Positions 36,901 through 51,000 of a DNA stretch of 64,000 nucleotides are shown here, piece by piece (the first letter of the stretch is position 1; every line of letters begins with the position of its first letter). A model generated the notes under the pieces. The model saw only the letters and a list, made by a program, of their open reading frames with translations. It did not search any database and was not told where the DNA came from. The stretch lies in the NCBI GenBank assembly GCA_903813345.2, contig CAIIXF020000005.1, positions 18,481,375 to 18,545,374 of the forward strand. The letters run 5' to 3'. A program made the position numbers and the translations under genes. The DNA is from Owenia fusiformis. Its lineage: Eukaryota; Annelida; Polychaeta; Sabellida; Oweniidae.

Positions 36901-39900
36901 TTTTGCTACTGTATATATTTGTATCAAATTAAGTCAATTGTTGTCATTTTTATCTATATAATGTGTCCCTTTGGCTTATTAATTATTAGACTAGTGATAA
37001 AATGGTGTTAGTTTCTTATTGACTGAGACCTAAACTTCTTAAGTTTTTCTATCTAGTACCTGGTTATATGTCAAATAGAAGGATTTCACATTTTATAAAT
37101 GGTCAGTCCAGGTCAAGTTTTTTGTTGATTGTATACTAATCTGATGTTTTAGGTATCATAATATATTTCATTTGGCTCCTAAATTGACAATATTAACATG
37201 GGATTTTAAATCAAGTTTTAAGTACACAAGCGACTGAGAATTGCAAAAACTTGTTTGTTAATATATCTTACACTAAAATAGATAAATATACATATAATAA
37301 TAAAAAGTAGATATAAAATATAACACCTTTTCAATTCAATTCTATTTCTCAATGAAATTTTAAACAACATACTTTTAAGAAATAAATTTTTAAACATTTA
37401 GATTTTTAAACATTTAGATAAAATGAAATGTCTGAGTTTTGTCTTCAGATTCATTAAAACAGTTATTTCCTTACATATTCAATATAATAGTTTAAAGCAC
37501 TCAGTGCATTTGGTGACTCTTGGTGCATTTTGATAAAAATCTCTATTCAGAGATCAATTCCATAAAGACAATTTCTGATATCCCTTAATGTGCCTCTTTC
37601 CCCCTTATAGAATCAATCTCCAAGCTATCTGGGGGTTATCAGAGATCTTCAGGGCCTCAGTTGCATTCCAGGACAGCTACTTTAAGCCCCTATCTCCCAT
37701 TCTATTCTCCAAGGGAGTATTTTCAGTACATTTGATCACTTATGATTTATTTGATATCAATGATATTAGTTTTATACCTCATCAATGGGGTTTATTAATC
37801 AATTGATAATTGAAAGATAACTTTCATTTTTAATGCTTCTATAATGAGAGATTTTATTGTCACTTTATGGGATAAAAAGTCATATAAAAGTGATGGTCAT
37901 TTATGACAGGAATATAGCATGGTGACCATTTATATCTCCAAAATGGGACTATTGTAATTACTAAGACTTGGGAAAAGTCTTGCATTCAGCCTCCATCTGC
38001 CCATATATTTCTGGACATTATATTAGAGTGAGGATAAGGGTGACACAGTTGCTTGATGCAAATGTAATCATGCATTGACATAATATAAGTTATTTACATA
38101 TGTATATTATATATGCAACACTAACTAGATATGAAAAAAATTAAAATACACTCATTTGTGAGTGTATATTTCCTTCGGCCTCTGCTTATTAAAGATAATA
38201 TACACTCACTTAACTTGGCATGCATGGAAGGGAAATGCAAGTGTTTGAGGTTAAGTGAAAATATCTTAAAGGGAAATATTCTATTATTAGAACTCTAGAA
38301 GTATATGATGACAATAAAAATGAGACATCCATGATACAATAAAACAAACATACATTGGATACTTCTATACAAAAGACCATAAGTAATGTATATAACTCAT
38401 ATGCAGGAGTTGAGTGCAGATATGTTTTTTTGTGTAAAGATGTTACAGTGCAGAGTAATATTTCTAAAAAGGTTAGATGGTTATAAATTGTGTCTCGTTA
38501 ACAAAGAACAAAGCGCAAAATTATCCCAGGGAAAAGGTTTCTTGGTACACATAACTTTGTATACAAACAGTCGATGATGCCTTGAACTGAAAAACTAATG
38601 GGGATTCTCCGTTGATGACCGCTTTGAAGTAAAGATCATGGTTTTCTGGTGCATCAGACTTGTAATATATGTATGATCATAGGTTTACATTTGGCATAAC
38701 ATTTTAAAAAGAATTCAGTAATTTTACGAGGCTTTTATTTCTAATTGCTTTATCAAAATACTCATAAGAGTGTCAGTCGTTGAATTTTTCTTATAATTCA
38801 CCTCTCTAAGGCCCTCGTTGATACACTTTATGTAAGTGTCAAACGCTTGAAATAGAGATATGTTTAGGGTTTCTGGCTCAATAATAACAAGAATATCACA
38901 CCTGATGGTATTTGCATTTACAGGTGTGTTAAGTAGGCAGGTGAGAGTGATTAACCTCTATTTTGCCAACATAATATTTCAGTTCTCAAAATAATTAGTA
39001 CATTATTGTAAATCAATATGACTTATTAATAAATGGACAAAGCATGACAGGAATTATTCTGCTTGATTTACAGTATTTGTGTTGTCCACATATTACTTAA
39101 CATACAATATAATTCCCAAATTGTTGCTGAAGATTCATATTAACAATTTTTGAATTTAGTGATATTCAATCTAAGATAGCTTGGGATGGCAATAATGGCA
39201 AAGTGGGAGGCCTCCCCTCAGGAGATTATGGTGCAGTGACGAGTGTAGATGCAACAACGCTTCTCCTTTATGAGATAATAGGGCCCAATAGGAGCAATTG
39301 TGATGCATCAAGGCACAAACAATCTTTTACCGAAAAAATAACATAATCAAAATAAGGATTTTGTTTACAAGGTTCCTCATCGGTATACATGATATTTAAC
39401 AAAATGAAGACTGTAAATTATGAGACAGAGATTTCAAACAGTGCTACTCTGATAGATATATTGAGCCTTCGGATTAGTTGAACAATCCCTGTGTTTACAT
39501 ATTTCTCATTCTGACCATCATCTTCCTGTGTTAATACCTCATCTAGAAAGTCAGAAGAATTGTTTGCTTGACATATGAATGTAAACTTTCTTGTTGGTGT
39601 GTGTGTGGCCAGTTTTTATTATGTATCTTGAGGTCAGTTAGAATAATAGACAGTGTTTCACCTGTGGTTCTTCTGATCAAGGTATACTTTTCATTTCACC
39701 TATTATTAAGACAAGGAAAGTTTCAAAACTGTAAATTATCCCAATTTTTTATGATTTTCCAGCTTCTCATCAGGGTTCAAGACAATTTTTTAAATTTTCG
39801 ACTGGAGGAAAGGTGTTACAGTTACTCTGGTTACATAATATTTCATCAGTAGAAATATTAGGGAGAAGCATGATAGTGGCAATAGGAGCTATTACTCTTT

Positions 39901-41805
39901 CACTCTACATAACTAGAACATGATCTTATAGATCAGAATGGGGTAGGAGTAGAATTAAAAATATTTGTTAAGTTATTCGAATTATACATAGTGGAAATAT
40001 CATGTTTATAAAAGCTGTTTACCACCTATCAAATACAACCATCAATAATATACAACTAAATTCAAAGTGTCTTTTGTTTTTATATTTACGACAAATACAT
40101 TGATATTTACAAGTATCTAGTCAATAAAATCAGACATAGAAAAGCACCATTGCCCTAATTCAATCTTGGAATCCTTAAGTATGATTGGTCAGACAAGGTC
40201 AGCTGACATCTACGAGGCTTATGGGACAGTAGATTTGAGATATGTGGTCAATAAATGATGATCTTTGACCATGAAGCAACAATAAATATATATGAAGTCT
40301 CTTGTGATTTTGCACAGAGGACCATTGAAGACTAATCATTTCTGAACTGGTTTCACCTATGGTACACTTTCAATAGTATTGCACCGAGTCCCTGTACTAC
40401 CCCTGGCTATCTGCTAAATCTATTCCAACCTCCTTGGTAAAAGACACGATACAGGACTCAAATTGTGCCTGCCAAACAAATTATAAATAGTCTTTTTCTG
40501 CCATTTTGGTATCCCGACTTTAACTTGGTAGTATCTCTTAATAAGAATGTAAATGCTATTGCAAGCGTTAGAGAGGACGTTTGAATTACATTAGAATGAC
40601 ATTTTCCAATCACCTTTCATTCAAAATGTATTGGTACATTAATAGCTAAATAAGTCTGTGTCTGTAACAGGTGTTTCCCCAACACAGGTTTTACTGTAGC
40701 TAAATCAAACCAGCACGTAGGAAGTTTATATAGCCACACAGTACATAATAATACGGAAGCAAGTCTTGAATCTTATAATACACAGTTTATATATACAGAT
40801 GTTGCTGTTATTTTTAGCTGATGCCTGATACTTAGATGTATAGCAGACTTTTAATCGGGCAGTCTAATTCGCCACAAATATGCCCTTTCTCAAACAATTT
40901 GCTCAAAATTAACCGATTTTCTTTGATCGCGATCAGCTTAGCTAAAATTTGATGCAGTTTCACTTTAAAACATCATGTAGTTAGACTTCTTTGAGGGGCT
41001 TACAGCAAATACCTGACCACAAAGTGTACTTTTTAACATGCGCCTCCATAAATAAAATGCCACCATTGTTATTCAGTTTAAAGTAACAGGGATTTTCATA
41101 AAGTACACTAAAAACATCTTCACTACATGGATTTTGAATTAGCCAAGTTTATTCAATGCAATATGTTCAGCCGGCTTCAGTTTAATATATGAATATATGA
41201 ATAAAAATAGATGTTTGACTTTAAACATTCTACATTGGGCTTATTCTTCTATCAAGTTTCCATGAGTTATTAAAATAAGCAGGAATTGTCTAGTTATACA
41301 CTTGTGGTCATAATATTGAAGAACAACATCTGAAAAACTGAAAGTACAGATACACATTTAAAGACCTGAAATAATGAATGGCTGGTTTAAGACCAGTGTG
41401 CCATCTATTTTAATACAAAAACACTATATAGATCACACTGAATTATAGATTTATCAAAATCAGTCCCAACAAGATATTTTTGATATTTTTATTTTTTAGG
41501 TTTAAAGTTTTTTATTATCATTTAAACAAAACAAATTACAAACACAGCAAGGGCCGAAGCAATGCATTGATCATGCAGTCACAAATAATTAAATAAATAT
41601 ATAGATGTTTATAGAACATGTAGTATTTCCCCTTTTGATGCCATTCATTAGAAATAAAACAATTCAATGATTGTATTTTTGAATCGGGCAAGTCATACAA
41701 TTGCTGAGTTTTCACCAAGAAACGTTGATCATACAGCCTAACGTTTAATACATTAACACCACTTGCTTTCAATATGTTAAATATCATATTATTTTCTGCT
41801 TTCAG
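33908..41805. other. intergenic or intronic sequence upstream of the ADAMTS exons
   Basis: The first ADAMTS exon found starts mid-protein in phase, so at least part of this region is probably a long intron. No signal-peptide or prodomain exon could be supported in it. It holds a CCTCCCCTT repeat at about 34786-34812 and a short TACAGTRAAAC-like end at 40668-40700 (GGTGTTTCCCC, then GGTTTTACTGTA). Confidence 0.45.
35364..35660 (-). CDS. open frame with protein-like composition, function unknown
   Basis: On the minus strand a T-rich acceptor-like site (TTTTTTACATGTAAAG) is followed by about 95 open codons rich in Pro, Gly, Asp and Lys (for example FLDDLMPKVAKSHNSKQ), ending at a stop at 35364. 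The composition is unlike the AT-driven noise frames nearby. No family is recognised and no upstream exon was found. It could be a last exon, a decayed gene fragment or chance. Confidence 0.2.
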   Translation of the reverse strand, partial: LICFFTCKGETNPGDDTNRAFLDDLMPKVAKSHNSKQFYMPSILRMPSCPDHQAIRPNQDMAEGPARHKGPTIPENKGPISFQRMHGNKNEVGLFVKM

Positions 41806-42017
41806 GTGCAGCCAATGCCAAACATGATAGTATTTATAAAAGACTGAATTCTACCTTGAAAGACATTAACAAACACTCAAAATCCTATCCACATTTACGT
41901 CGCAAAAGGTCCGCATCTCATGAGCGAAATGTAGAAGTATTTGTTGTAGCTGATAGAAAAATGGTAGCTTACCATGGAGATGATCTTCAGCATTATGTAT
42001 TTACTCTTATGGCTATA
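41806..42017 (+). CDS. ADAMTS exon a: prodomain end, furin site, start of metalloprotease
   Basis: Acceptor TTCTGCTTTCAG, donor GTAAGT. The first two bases finish a codon from an unseen upstream exon. It encodes the basic prodomain end, RRKR, then [19 protein letters not shown], the conserved first strand of ADAMTS catalytic domains. Confidence 0.95.
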
Positions 42018-45000
42018 GTAAGTATTTATTCTGGATGTTCAGATAATAGATGACATATTTTTACATCCCCGGGATTTTTCTCAGCTTATTTATCAAAGTA
42101 TTAATTTTCTTAAAACTGCAACCAAAATCCTCATTTTTCATGATTTTTAACTTCAGTGCTAATGGGAGGGGGTCTGTGTTAATTTTTCCAATAGATGGTG
42201 CGTGACAAGTAAAGACATATTCAACTAGGTGGCATGTTATTTCCAAATTTCCAACAGGGCACATGACCCAGTTATGCTGAGGAGATCACTAGTGGTTCAA
42301 TGTCTGTTTTTAGACAATGCCTTGTTGAGAATGATCAGTATCAGGATATCAATTCTCATTCTGTCAAGTTCAGTATTTAGCAAGATCATTGATTTAAAAC
42401 AGCAGTGGGGTACTGGTCTGTCAGTTTCAATATGTCACTGTGAAAAATCATTTGCCATTGAAAAGTAGTGTTGAACTTGATTTGTAGCAATGAAAAATAG
42501 CCATGACGTAAAACCTTAAAACTGTTGTTTGAAAAATATCTATGAAACATGATAAGTTATTAATCATTTGGAAACAAAATCATGGTCAAATGCACTTATA
42601 GTAGGAGGTACTCAAACAGGTCTAAATACTGGGCCTTGTACAGTTTAGCGCACTGCCTCAGAAAAACTTGACCAGATAGGTGACTGGTGCTTTTAAATGA
42701 ATGGAGGGTTTGTTTTAGGTTAAGGTATTCCTTTGGGCTGTTTGGTAAAGTGCTTTGATATTTTTGAAATTCTTATTCACTAAGTTGAGTCTATTTGAAG
42801 ATTAATGAATCATCATTCACTTGAGTCATGATAAATGATATCATCTGGCGTACTATACCCCACTGGTAGACTTTATTGTATATGGTAGATTTGACTGATA
42901 GATTCTTTCAAGCATTTGGTTAAAGGTACCAATCCTTCTCACGTCCTCGAAAATTATAATATTCATCAAGTCCAGATATGGAAAAAGTTTCTGACATCAT
43001 GTCCAACTCAGCGTCATGATAAATCATGTAATATCATTTATTCTAGATCTTGTCATTCTTCGAGTAAAAAATGAGATGAATATCAGAATTTCAATTTCGT
43101 ATTTATTTAATGGTGTTTCTAATTTTATGAACCTCTCAATCTTGCAATACTCATTTTGGAACCAAGAGACCATTTGACTAATTGTAGAACATTTGAATTA
43201 AATCATTTTAATTTTAGAGTTAAAGTCATTTATCGGATTATTAACTTGTCCTAATTTGAGGCATTTCGTGTTTTCCTAATCACTCAATTTTTCAAATCAC
43301 ATGAAGGCTATTTCTAAACTGAGTTATATATTTTCATTTAAAGCCACTTGTTGTTAATAAGTTCCATGTTATTGCTTTCAGGTGACCAGTATATATAGGC
43401 ATAGCTCCATAGGCAATTTAGTTAATATTGTAGTAGTCAAATATATGCAGCTTGAAAATAAGGTATGTATTCATTTATCATTTATATCACCACCATTTTT
43501 GTAAAATTTTGTAAAATGTATTTTAAAGTTGCATTTATATTTTCAAAAGTAAGTTCAGCTAATGTTATGGTCATTGGCTTGTGGATATTTACTGATGGAT
43601 ACTGACTTGTGGATGCACTGATTTATCCTATGCCCAGTAGAGCTTTAGGGAGATAAGTTGGTAAAATTTATCATGTATCCTGATTTTGAGGTTTCCATAT
43701 CCAGAACCTCAATATCTCCCACTCCTGGGTATATCTGCCCACTTCTGGAAAACTCTACTGGGTATAGGATAAAGCAGTTATGTATGGCTAGTTTTGAAAT
43801 GGGGTTTATTCAGAGGGACATATGGATATCTCCATCCCATATCCAAAACCTCCCAGTACATAACCCTTATTTATGAAGCCTGACTTTTGACACTGACTTA
43901 TTTATACTGACTAATCGACACTGAACTCCAGGTTACCTCTCTGCAGATTTATGGAGTAGACACTTCATTTATCTCAGCTCTACTTCAAAAGAGTAGCCAA
44001 GGTTTCTGTTTATGCCGAGTACAAACACATACATCTTTTCATTGTTGTAGAGGGGTAACCATGGTAACACAGTTAGGTTGTATTACTCTCACAGTAAGAA
44101 AACAGAGATTTTCAATTCTCAATCATTATTTCTGTTTGCCTATACTACTTGTATTTGATATTAATTCATTTGTTTAAATGATTTTTCCTCATTTTATTTT
44201 CAAATGTTAATGAGCAAAATTGATGAATAATTTTTAGGATGATCCAAAAATCTCAACGGATGCAACTTCCACCCTTGAGTCATTTTGCTTGTGGCAGCAA
44301 GCTATGAATGACGCAGATGATGATAGTCCCTATCACCACGACACAGCTGTTCTCATCACTAGAGAAGATATATGTAGATCTGTCCGGAAGTGTGACACAT
44401 TAGGTACAGTATATTTAGATCTCTCTTAAAGTGTGACATATTAAGTTGGGTATATCTTGATCTGTCTTAAAGTGTGACATATTAAATAAGGTATTTGTAG
44501 ATATATATCTTACGACTTACAGTGTGACATGAGGTAAGGTACATGTGTATATCTAGATCTATCTTAAAGTGTGACACATTAAAATGAGGTATTAATTGTA
44601 GATATGTCTTACAGTGTGACACATTAGGTGAGGTCAGATGAATAGAACTAGAATATTGTAGATATGTCTTTAGGGTCTAATCTTAAAGTGTGACAGAATG
44701 TCTCCAAATATAGTGCTAACATTTTTCATATGTACTCTATTTCAGGCCTGGCTGAACTGGCCACTATGTGTGACAACTATAGGAGTTGCTCCATCAACGA
44801 AGACAATGGTCTCAGTGCTTCCTTCACTATAGCACATGAACTTGGACATGTGTGAGTTTTAGATTAGCAATATGTCGTATAAGTCATTCCAAATTTTGAT
44901 ATAAATTAATAATTGTTTAAAGTCTCTTGACCCTGCCCATTCACCTTCAAAATCTTTACAAGAGTTTCAAGCAAGCAAAATAGTGCATTTATAAATAATT

Positions 45001-48000
45001 TATAGTAAAACAGAAAAACTAATACTTAAGTAAGTTTTGTAATCATATAATGTCATCATAAAAAGTGCATTTTTTTGTAGGTTTGGCCTACCTCATGATG
45101 ATGACTATAAATGTACAAGTAAATTTTCTGACCAGAATGATGGCAACTATCATGTGATGGCCCCTACCTTGGACTACACCTCAGAACACTGGTCTTGGTC
45201 GAAGTGCAGCTCTACTTTACTCACTGAGTTCCTCGAGTAAGCCACAATATTTCAAAGGAGTAAAATGTACCATAGGGTTTAGCACCATAGTGTCTTTTAA
45301 TCATGGATATTTTTAATTAGGTTTTAAATCTTTGAATTAGTCAGAGTTGTAGTAAGGCACAAAAAATGTAAACTTTTTGGGAAAATCAGTACATCAACTG
45401 AAGTATATTGAAATACTCACTCCAAAGCTATCATGATTAGGGATCTGAATTTGACATCATTGATTTGCTACATTAACTTTTTTACTGTGCATCATCCAAT
45501 GAGTCGTCTATTTCAACATTGATGGTGAATTGTGTTGCCTTATTTGAGACCCTTACATTTCCAGTGCCGGGTATGGTGAATGCCTGCGTGACAAACCTAT
45601 GCAGAAATATTCTGATACTCGCTTGAGGCACAATCGTTACCACCACCGCGAGGTGAAGAACAAATTACTTCAGTCTAGTCTGAGGAACAACAAGGTTAAG
45701 ATAGGATATTTCCAAGAGAGCATAAATGACATTCCAGTACTAGAAGTGGGCCAGAACTTCAGTGTGGATGAGCAGTGCGCTCTGAAGTTCGGCAAGGGAT
45801 CTGTTATCTGCCCATACGATGTAAGTATAACTAATATTTAGAGGGTATGATTTGAATGATTAATACTTAATGATTACTAGAATCGACAAAATGTAGTGTT
45901 ATTTTATTTTAAATGGCCACTAATTTTGAAACCTCTAAGCCATTAAAAGTGTATGTACATGCATTTTACTCAAAGTTCTATAGAAAATGAAAAAGAGTTC
46001 AATTTGGTTCTGCTACCAGGAAAAAATAATAGCATTGTTTTGCACAATTAAAGTGATATACCATTCAATGTACAATTGTACAGAATAATATTGATAACTA
46101 AATGAACAATAAAAATGATTTTGTTGAGCCAATTTTTATATCTTGTAAGGTTCACTCTGCCCCCGAATGCAAAAGACTTTGGTGTGTTAAATCACAAACT
46201 GCAGGCTGCAGGACCCACCACATGCCATGGGCTGATGGGACCAGCTGCACCTCCCTTGTTGGACATAATGGCAGGAAAAGGGTAAAATGAATCTAAACTA
46301 TTTAAAGTAAGCTAATTAAGGCTGATCAAATTATCAAGGATATGAAAATGCAATGGAAAGTCATAACGTAATAGGCCATATTGATGATGTAATTGGGTAA
46401 ATGTAATCTTACAAACTAATCATAAAACTCATATTGGTGAAGATAAGAAGTATGAGCGCAAGGGTGAGAAGTTTAAAATGTCGAAATTTTCTTTCAGAGA
46501 TGTCCAGATGGGAAGTGTTGGTGTCAAAAGGGGAGGTGTGAGGAGAAAAGGATTGTATGGTCTACACGACCAGTAGATGGCAGTTGGGGAAAGTGGGCAC
46601 ATTACGGGGCGTGTTCAAGGTCATGTGGGGGTGGCGTAATGATGGCAAAGCGAGAATGTAACAACCCACCTCCCTCAAATGGCGGCAAATTTTGCACTGG
46701 AAAACGAGTAAGGCACAAGGCTTGTAACTACAAAAATAAGGTAAGTCAATTGAAACTAACAAATACAATGCAATCCAATACAATACAATACAATGCAATG
46801 TAATTCAATACAATACAATGCAATGCAATGCAATACAATACAATACAATACAATGCAAAAGAATGGAACTGACCTGAGAACATATACCATATCTAATATG
46901 CAAGCAATAAGTCAAAAAATTAGAAACTCATAATTGAAAAAGATGCATTGAAAAACGAATTCGGTGTGCACCTTCTGAAGAAAATTCATACAAAACAATT
47001 TTGTGTTCTTTTTATGAAGCATTTTCTGAAGTACTAAAATCATATACTACGTACACTAAATAGGGAAATACTTATCATGTACCTTTTTGTTGAACTGTTT
47101 TCTATTCTGTTGTATTTGATTTTTGTTGACAAACTCTCATGAGCAAAGCGTAACTATGGCAAACACTCATGTGTGTTTTATTCCAGCCTTGTCCTTTGGG
47201 GTCTAACTTCAGGGCAGAGCAATGTGCTGCGTTTAACAACCAAACTTTCAATGACAACACACTTCCCCCTAATGTGCAGTGGGTGCCAAAATATTCAGGG
47301 AGTAAGTATGATAAATGTATTATATATATATGCTCTTTACTGAATTGAACTTAACTGGAAAGAGTAAAAAGACATGTAGTTCAAATTAGTTAGTTTAGGT
47401 TCATTTCTTGGGATATGATTTCTTAGTCAATAAGTCAATATACATTGCATTTTCCAAATAGGTGGCATCCTAGATATGAGTTCAATATAGAATTGTAACA
47501 ATATATTAACACAAGCAACCTTTTAAACTGCATGTATAGAATCCCTTTATTTTTCCAGTCAAGCTGGAGGATCGTTGCAAACTTTACTGCCACGTGAAAT
47601 CTAGCACAAAGTATGATTTACTCAGGGACAAAGTAAAAGATGGCACTAAATGTCGCCCTGATGCTTCAGATATCTGCATCAATGGCAAATGTTATGTAAG
47701 TATACAGTATACACAAATTCTTGAAATTCTCTCTGCCTAAAATTCGTTTTTAAAGCTCATGGTTTCTTGACATTTGAAGATATGAAAAAATTTTAAACCG
47801 AAAAAATGTGTTCATATTGAGAGGTGTTTGGAATGAGAGTTGTTTGAATATACAGGGTTTACTGTAATTCACTGTTTGCAGCGAGCTGGATGTGACAATA
47901 AACTAGGCTCATTCAAAAAGAACAACAAGTGTGGGGTGTGTGGAGGAGATGATTCAATGTGCCGTACCATTCGGGGACAATACAACCATCTGCGTAATCA

Positions 48001-51000
48001 AGTCTATGGTAGGTAGTCTGTCTGAATATAATTGACTGTTCTGATTCATGTACTACATTACAAAAAATAATTCACTGCTTTAACTGCAAATCTTTGTATA
48101 GTGTAATGTTCCAATTTTTAACCACACTGTTTATTATATGATATGATTATTATAGGTTGCAAAATATTGCCCTGTATATTATACCATATATCAGCTGTGA
48201 GTTACAAAATGTATATTATACCATATTTCTCTTGAAGGTTACAATGAGGTGCACAAGATACCTGCCAGAGCCACAAGCATTCAGATAAGCCAGAAATCCT
48301 ACTTGGGCAACAGTTTTAAAGATGACAATTATCTAGGTATTTACTGCTGCATAATATTGAAAGAAATATCAGCTGAATACGAGGGGTGATCCAAAAGTCT
48401 TGGACGCCCTACTCTATTTTTGTCGGTTTTTGATAAAATTACTTTAAACTTTCCAATAATAAAGACCAACAACCTAACTAGTTTGTGTATTACTTTCATG
48501 GAGAAATGGTATATTTTATATAGTTTTCTAGACAGTTTTTAATACAGGGACCCTGCCACCCGGAACGGTATTTGCACATGGCAACTTCCAGCCTTAAATG
48601 TTACCGCCATTTCACTTGTTTCGCAAGTCTTGACCACTATATTTCTTTGAATTTTGAATGTTAAACCATGTTAGTTTACTTCCTTTATTAGTAGGCAACC
48701 AATTAATTGTGTTTTAATTATAATGTCACATATGACAATGGCCGCACATGTCAAATTCTAAGAAAATGCCATCAGACAAGCAACCCTCATTCCGGTATCA
48801 TTTTTTCCTGAAAGATGGCTGCTGAAATGCAGAACACGAAAGAAATCAAAGTGGAACAAAGAATACTACAAGATATTTTCACTATTATTTATTGACCTTG
48901 AGCAGCTACCATATGCATGATACAGTCTATCTATGGCTCCATGTGATTTTCTTCCTTTTCTCAAAGTTGAAAGGAGGGTTGAAAGAAAATGTTTTTTACT
49001 TATTGAATGAGGTTTAGAGTAGCACTCCAGCAGCATTTGTATCACATAAGCAATGGCGGTTTCATAAATGTCTTCCATTCATTGGTAAAGTGGTATGAAA
49101 AATGTGTTCAAATTCGTGGAAAATATGTTGAAAAGTAGGTCTTAATATGTGAAGATGATGATGGCAGATGACACTCGACTGAAAATAGAAAATTCTTTCA
49201 TATCATGGCTGGTGTTAGGTTGTGCACCTGCACCTAAAGTATTTGCCATGTTATAACAGTTGTGACGTGATTTGCTATATTTAAATACCGTTCCGGGTGG
49301 CAGGGACCCGGTATTAAAAGATATGTAGAAAAGTAGCTAAAATATATCATTTTCTGTTGAAACTTATACATAAAGTTGTTAAGATGTTGATCTTTATTAT
49401 CTGAAAGTTTAATGTAATTATAATAAAAAATAGCAAAGTTAGAGCGGGGTGTCCAAGACTTTTGGATCACCCCTCGTATTTTCTCAATTTAGAAGTTGAA
49501 CCAATGAAAAGTGGTACTATTTAACCTTTTCTCACCTGTTTTTGAAAGTAATCATTACAACTTTACCTATAGTCTTTTTAGATGGATATTTTACATGTGT
49601 GGTAATATTATTTCAGCTCTTAAGAATGGGCGTACTGGAGAATGTATCTTGAACTGCCACTTTGTTGTGAGCATACACCCGAAGGAAATCAAACTTGGGG
49701 ATGCCAAGCTACAATACACAGGGACCAAAAGCCTGGTAGAGAGGATACAATGCAACAAGACCATTGAAGATGAACTTATAATTATGGTATGTCTTTTAAA
49801 AATAAGTAACTAATCTTTCTGTTTTATTACAATTAAAGATAGTATTGTATATTTTGGATTTTGAATATTTTTTTGATTTATGCTCTGATATGTCCTTTTT
49901 CAGCAGCTAGTGTCCCTCATTGTCAAATATTTTAAAACATGGTAAATAGAAGCAACAAACAATGTGAAATGTGAGGAGTAAACACGTAATGTAGTCCTTT
50001 AGTTCACAACCACTTTCGTTTTTCTTGTAAAAATCTGAAAATGAAATGTGAAAAATTTACATGTGAAATGTTATTGAAATGTGAAAAATGAATTGACTGA
50101 CAGAGAATATGGTATCCTGCATGTTGATTTTATTATTCTTGTAGGTATTAGCAGTTGGTACATTACAGCCACCCAACATTCACTATTCCTACATAGTGGC
50201 TGACACACGTTACACACGAGCGTATGCCTGGTACCAGTATGGTCCATGGGGCACCTGTAACCAAACATGTCAAGGTAAATGAGCCCAAAATGTCACTTTG
50301 GTGTTGGATTTTATATAACCACTATCAAGAAGTTATGGCATATTGCAAGAGCAGCTGTTTTTTATATGACCAGCTTTCAAAGTTCATCAGTTGATGGTAT
50401 GTTTTGAGCAGGAAATTATGGAAACAGGGGTAATTTAATGGGAGGGATGGAATATGCTTTTATTCTGAGGGAAAATATGATATCAGCCAAAGAAAATATA
50501 GTGACAGTGTGATAGCCTGAGTGAAAACATGTTAAGAGTCAATGATTTTACTGTTCATGTATTGCTTTTATGGTTTCTAGGGAGAAGACAGAGGGAACCT
50601 ATATGTATTCGGACAACAAACAACAGAGACAGAGTGCATGATCAAAGATGTGCAAACCTGATCAAACCCAAACCAATCATACAGCCCTGCAACATGGATT
50701 GCCAAGTCAGGTCAGTAACACAGTTAATTGCACTGGTTGACCAACTTGGTTGCACTGGTTGCTTTGTGTCTTTGGTAAAAAATCAAATGTTGATCATTAA
50801 GGATTTAAGCCCTCAGAGCCCAATAAATTTAAGCATGAAGTGTATCTAATTTTGAATGAGGGTAGAAGCCTGATTTCAAAGGCTAATTGATACAAGATAT
50901 GAGTGCATTAAATTACCCTCAATTCATCGAGTCATCGCAAAATATTTTGTACAGTGTAATTATACCATCCTAATTTTGCGGAATAAAATTTGAATTTGAT

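Noticed and set aside
37588-37806. Plus-strand frame with FRASVAFQDSYFKPL, similar to the end of ADAMTS prodomains
   Set aside because: The resemblance is short, there is no conserved Cys, and it lies on the wrong side of the only other prodomain-like piece (39.8 kb), so the two are not in collinear order.
39763-39849. Possible prodomain exon reading EERCYSYSGYI after a CAG acceptor
   Set aside because: Only a CxYxGxI-like match supports it; the donor is weak and the expected following block is not found downstream. Likely chance.
41536-41787. 83-codon minus-strand frame just before the first ADAMTS exon
   Set aside because: No domain, no acceptor or donor in a sensible place, and it overlaps the intron end of a confirmed gene.
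50529-50849. Single long frame spanning a TSR2 exon and its flanking intron
   Set aside because: Only 50581-50710 is coding by splice sites and domain; the rest is intron read through by chance.
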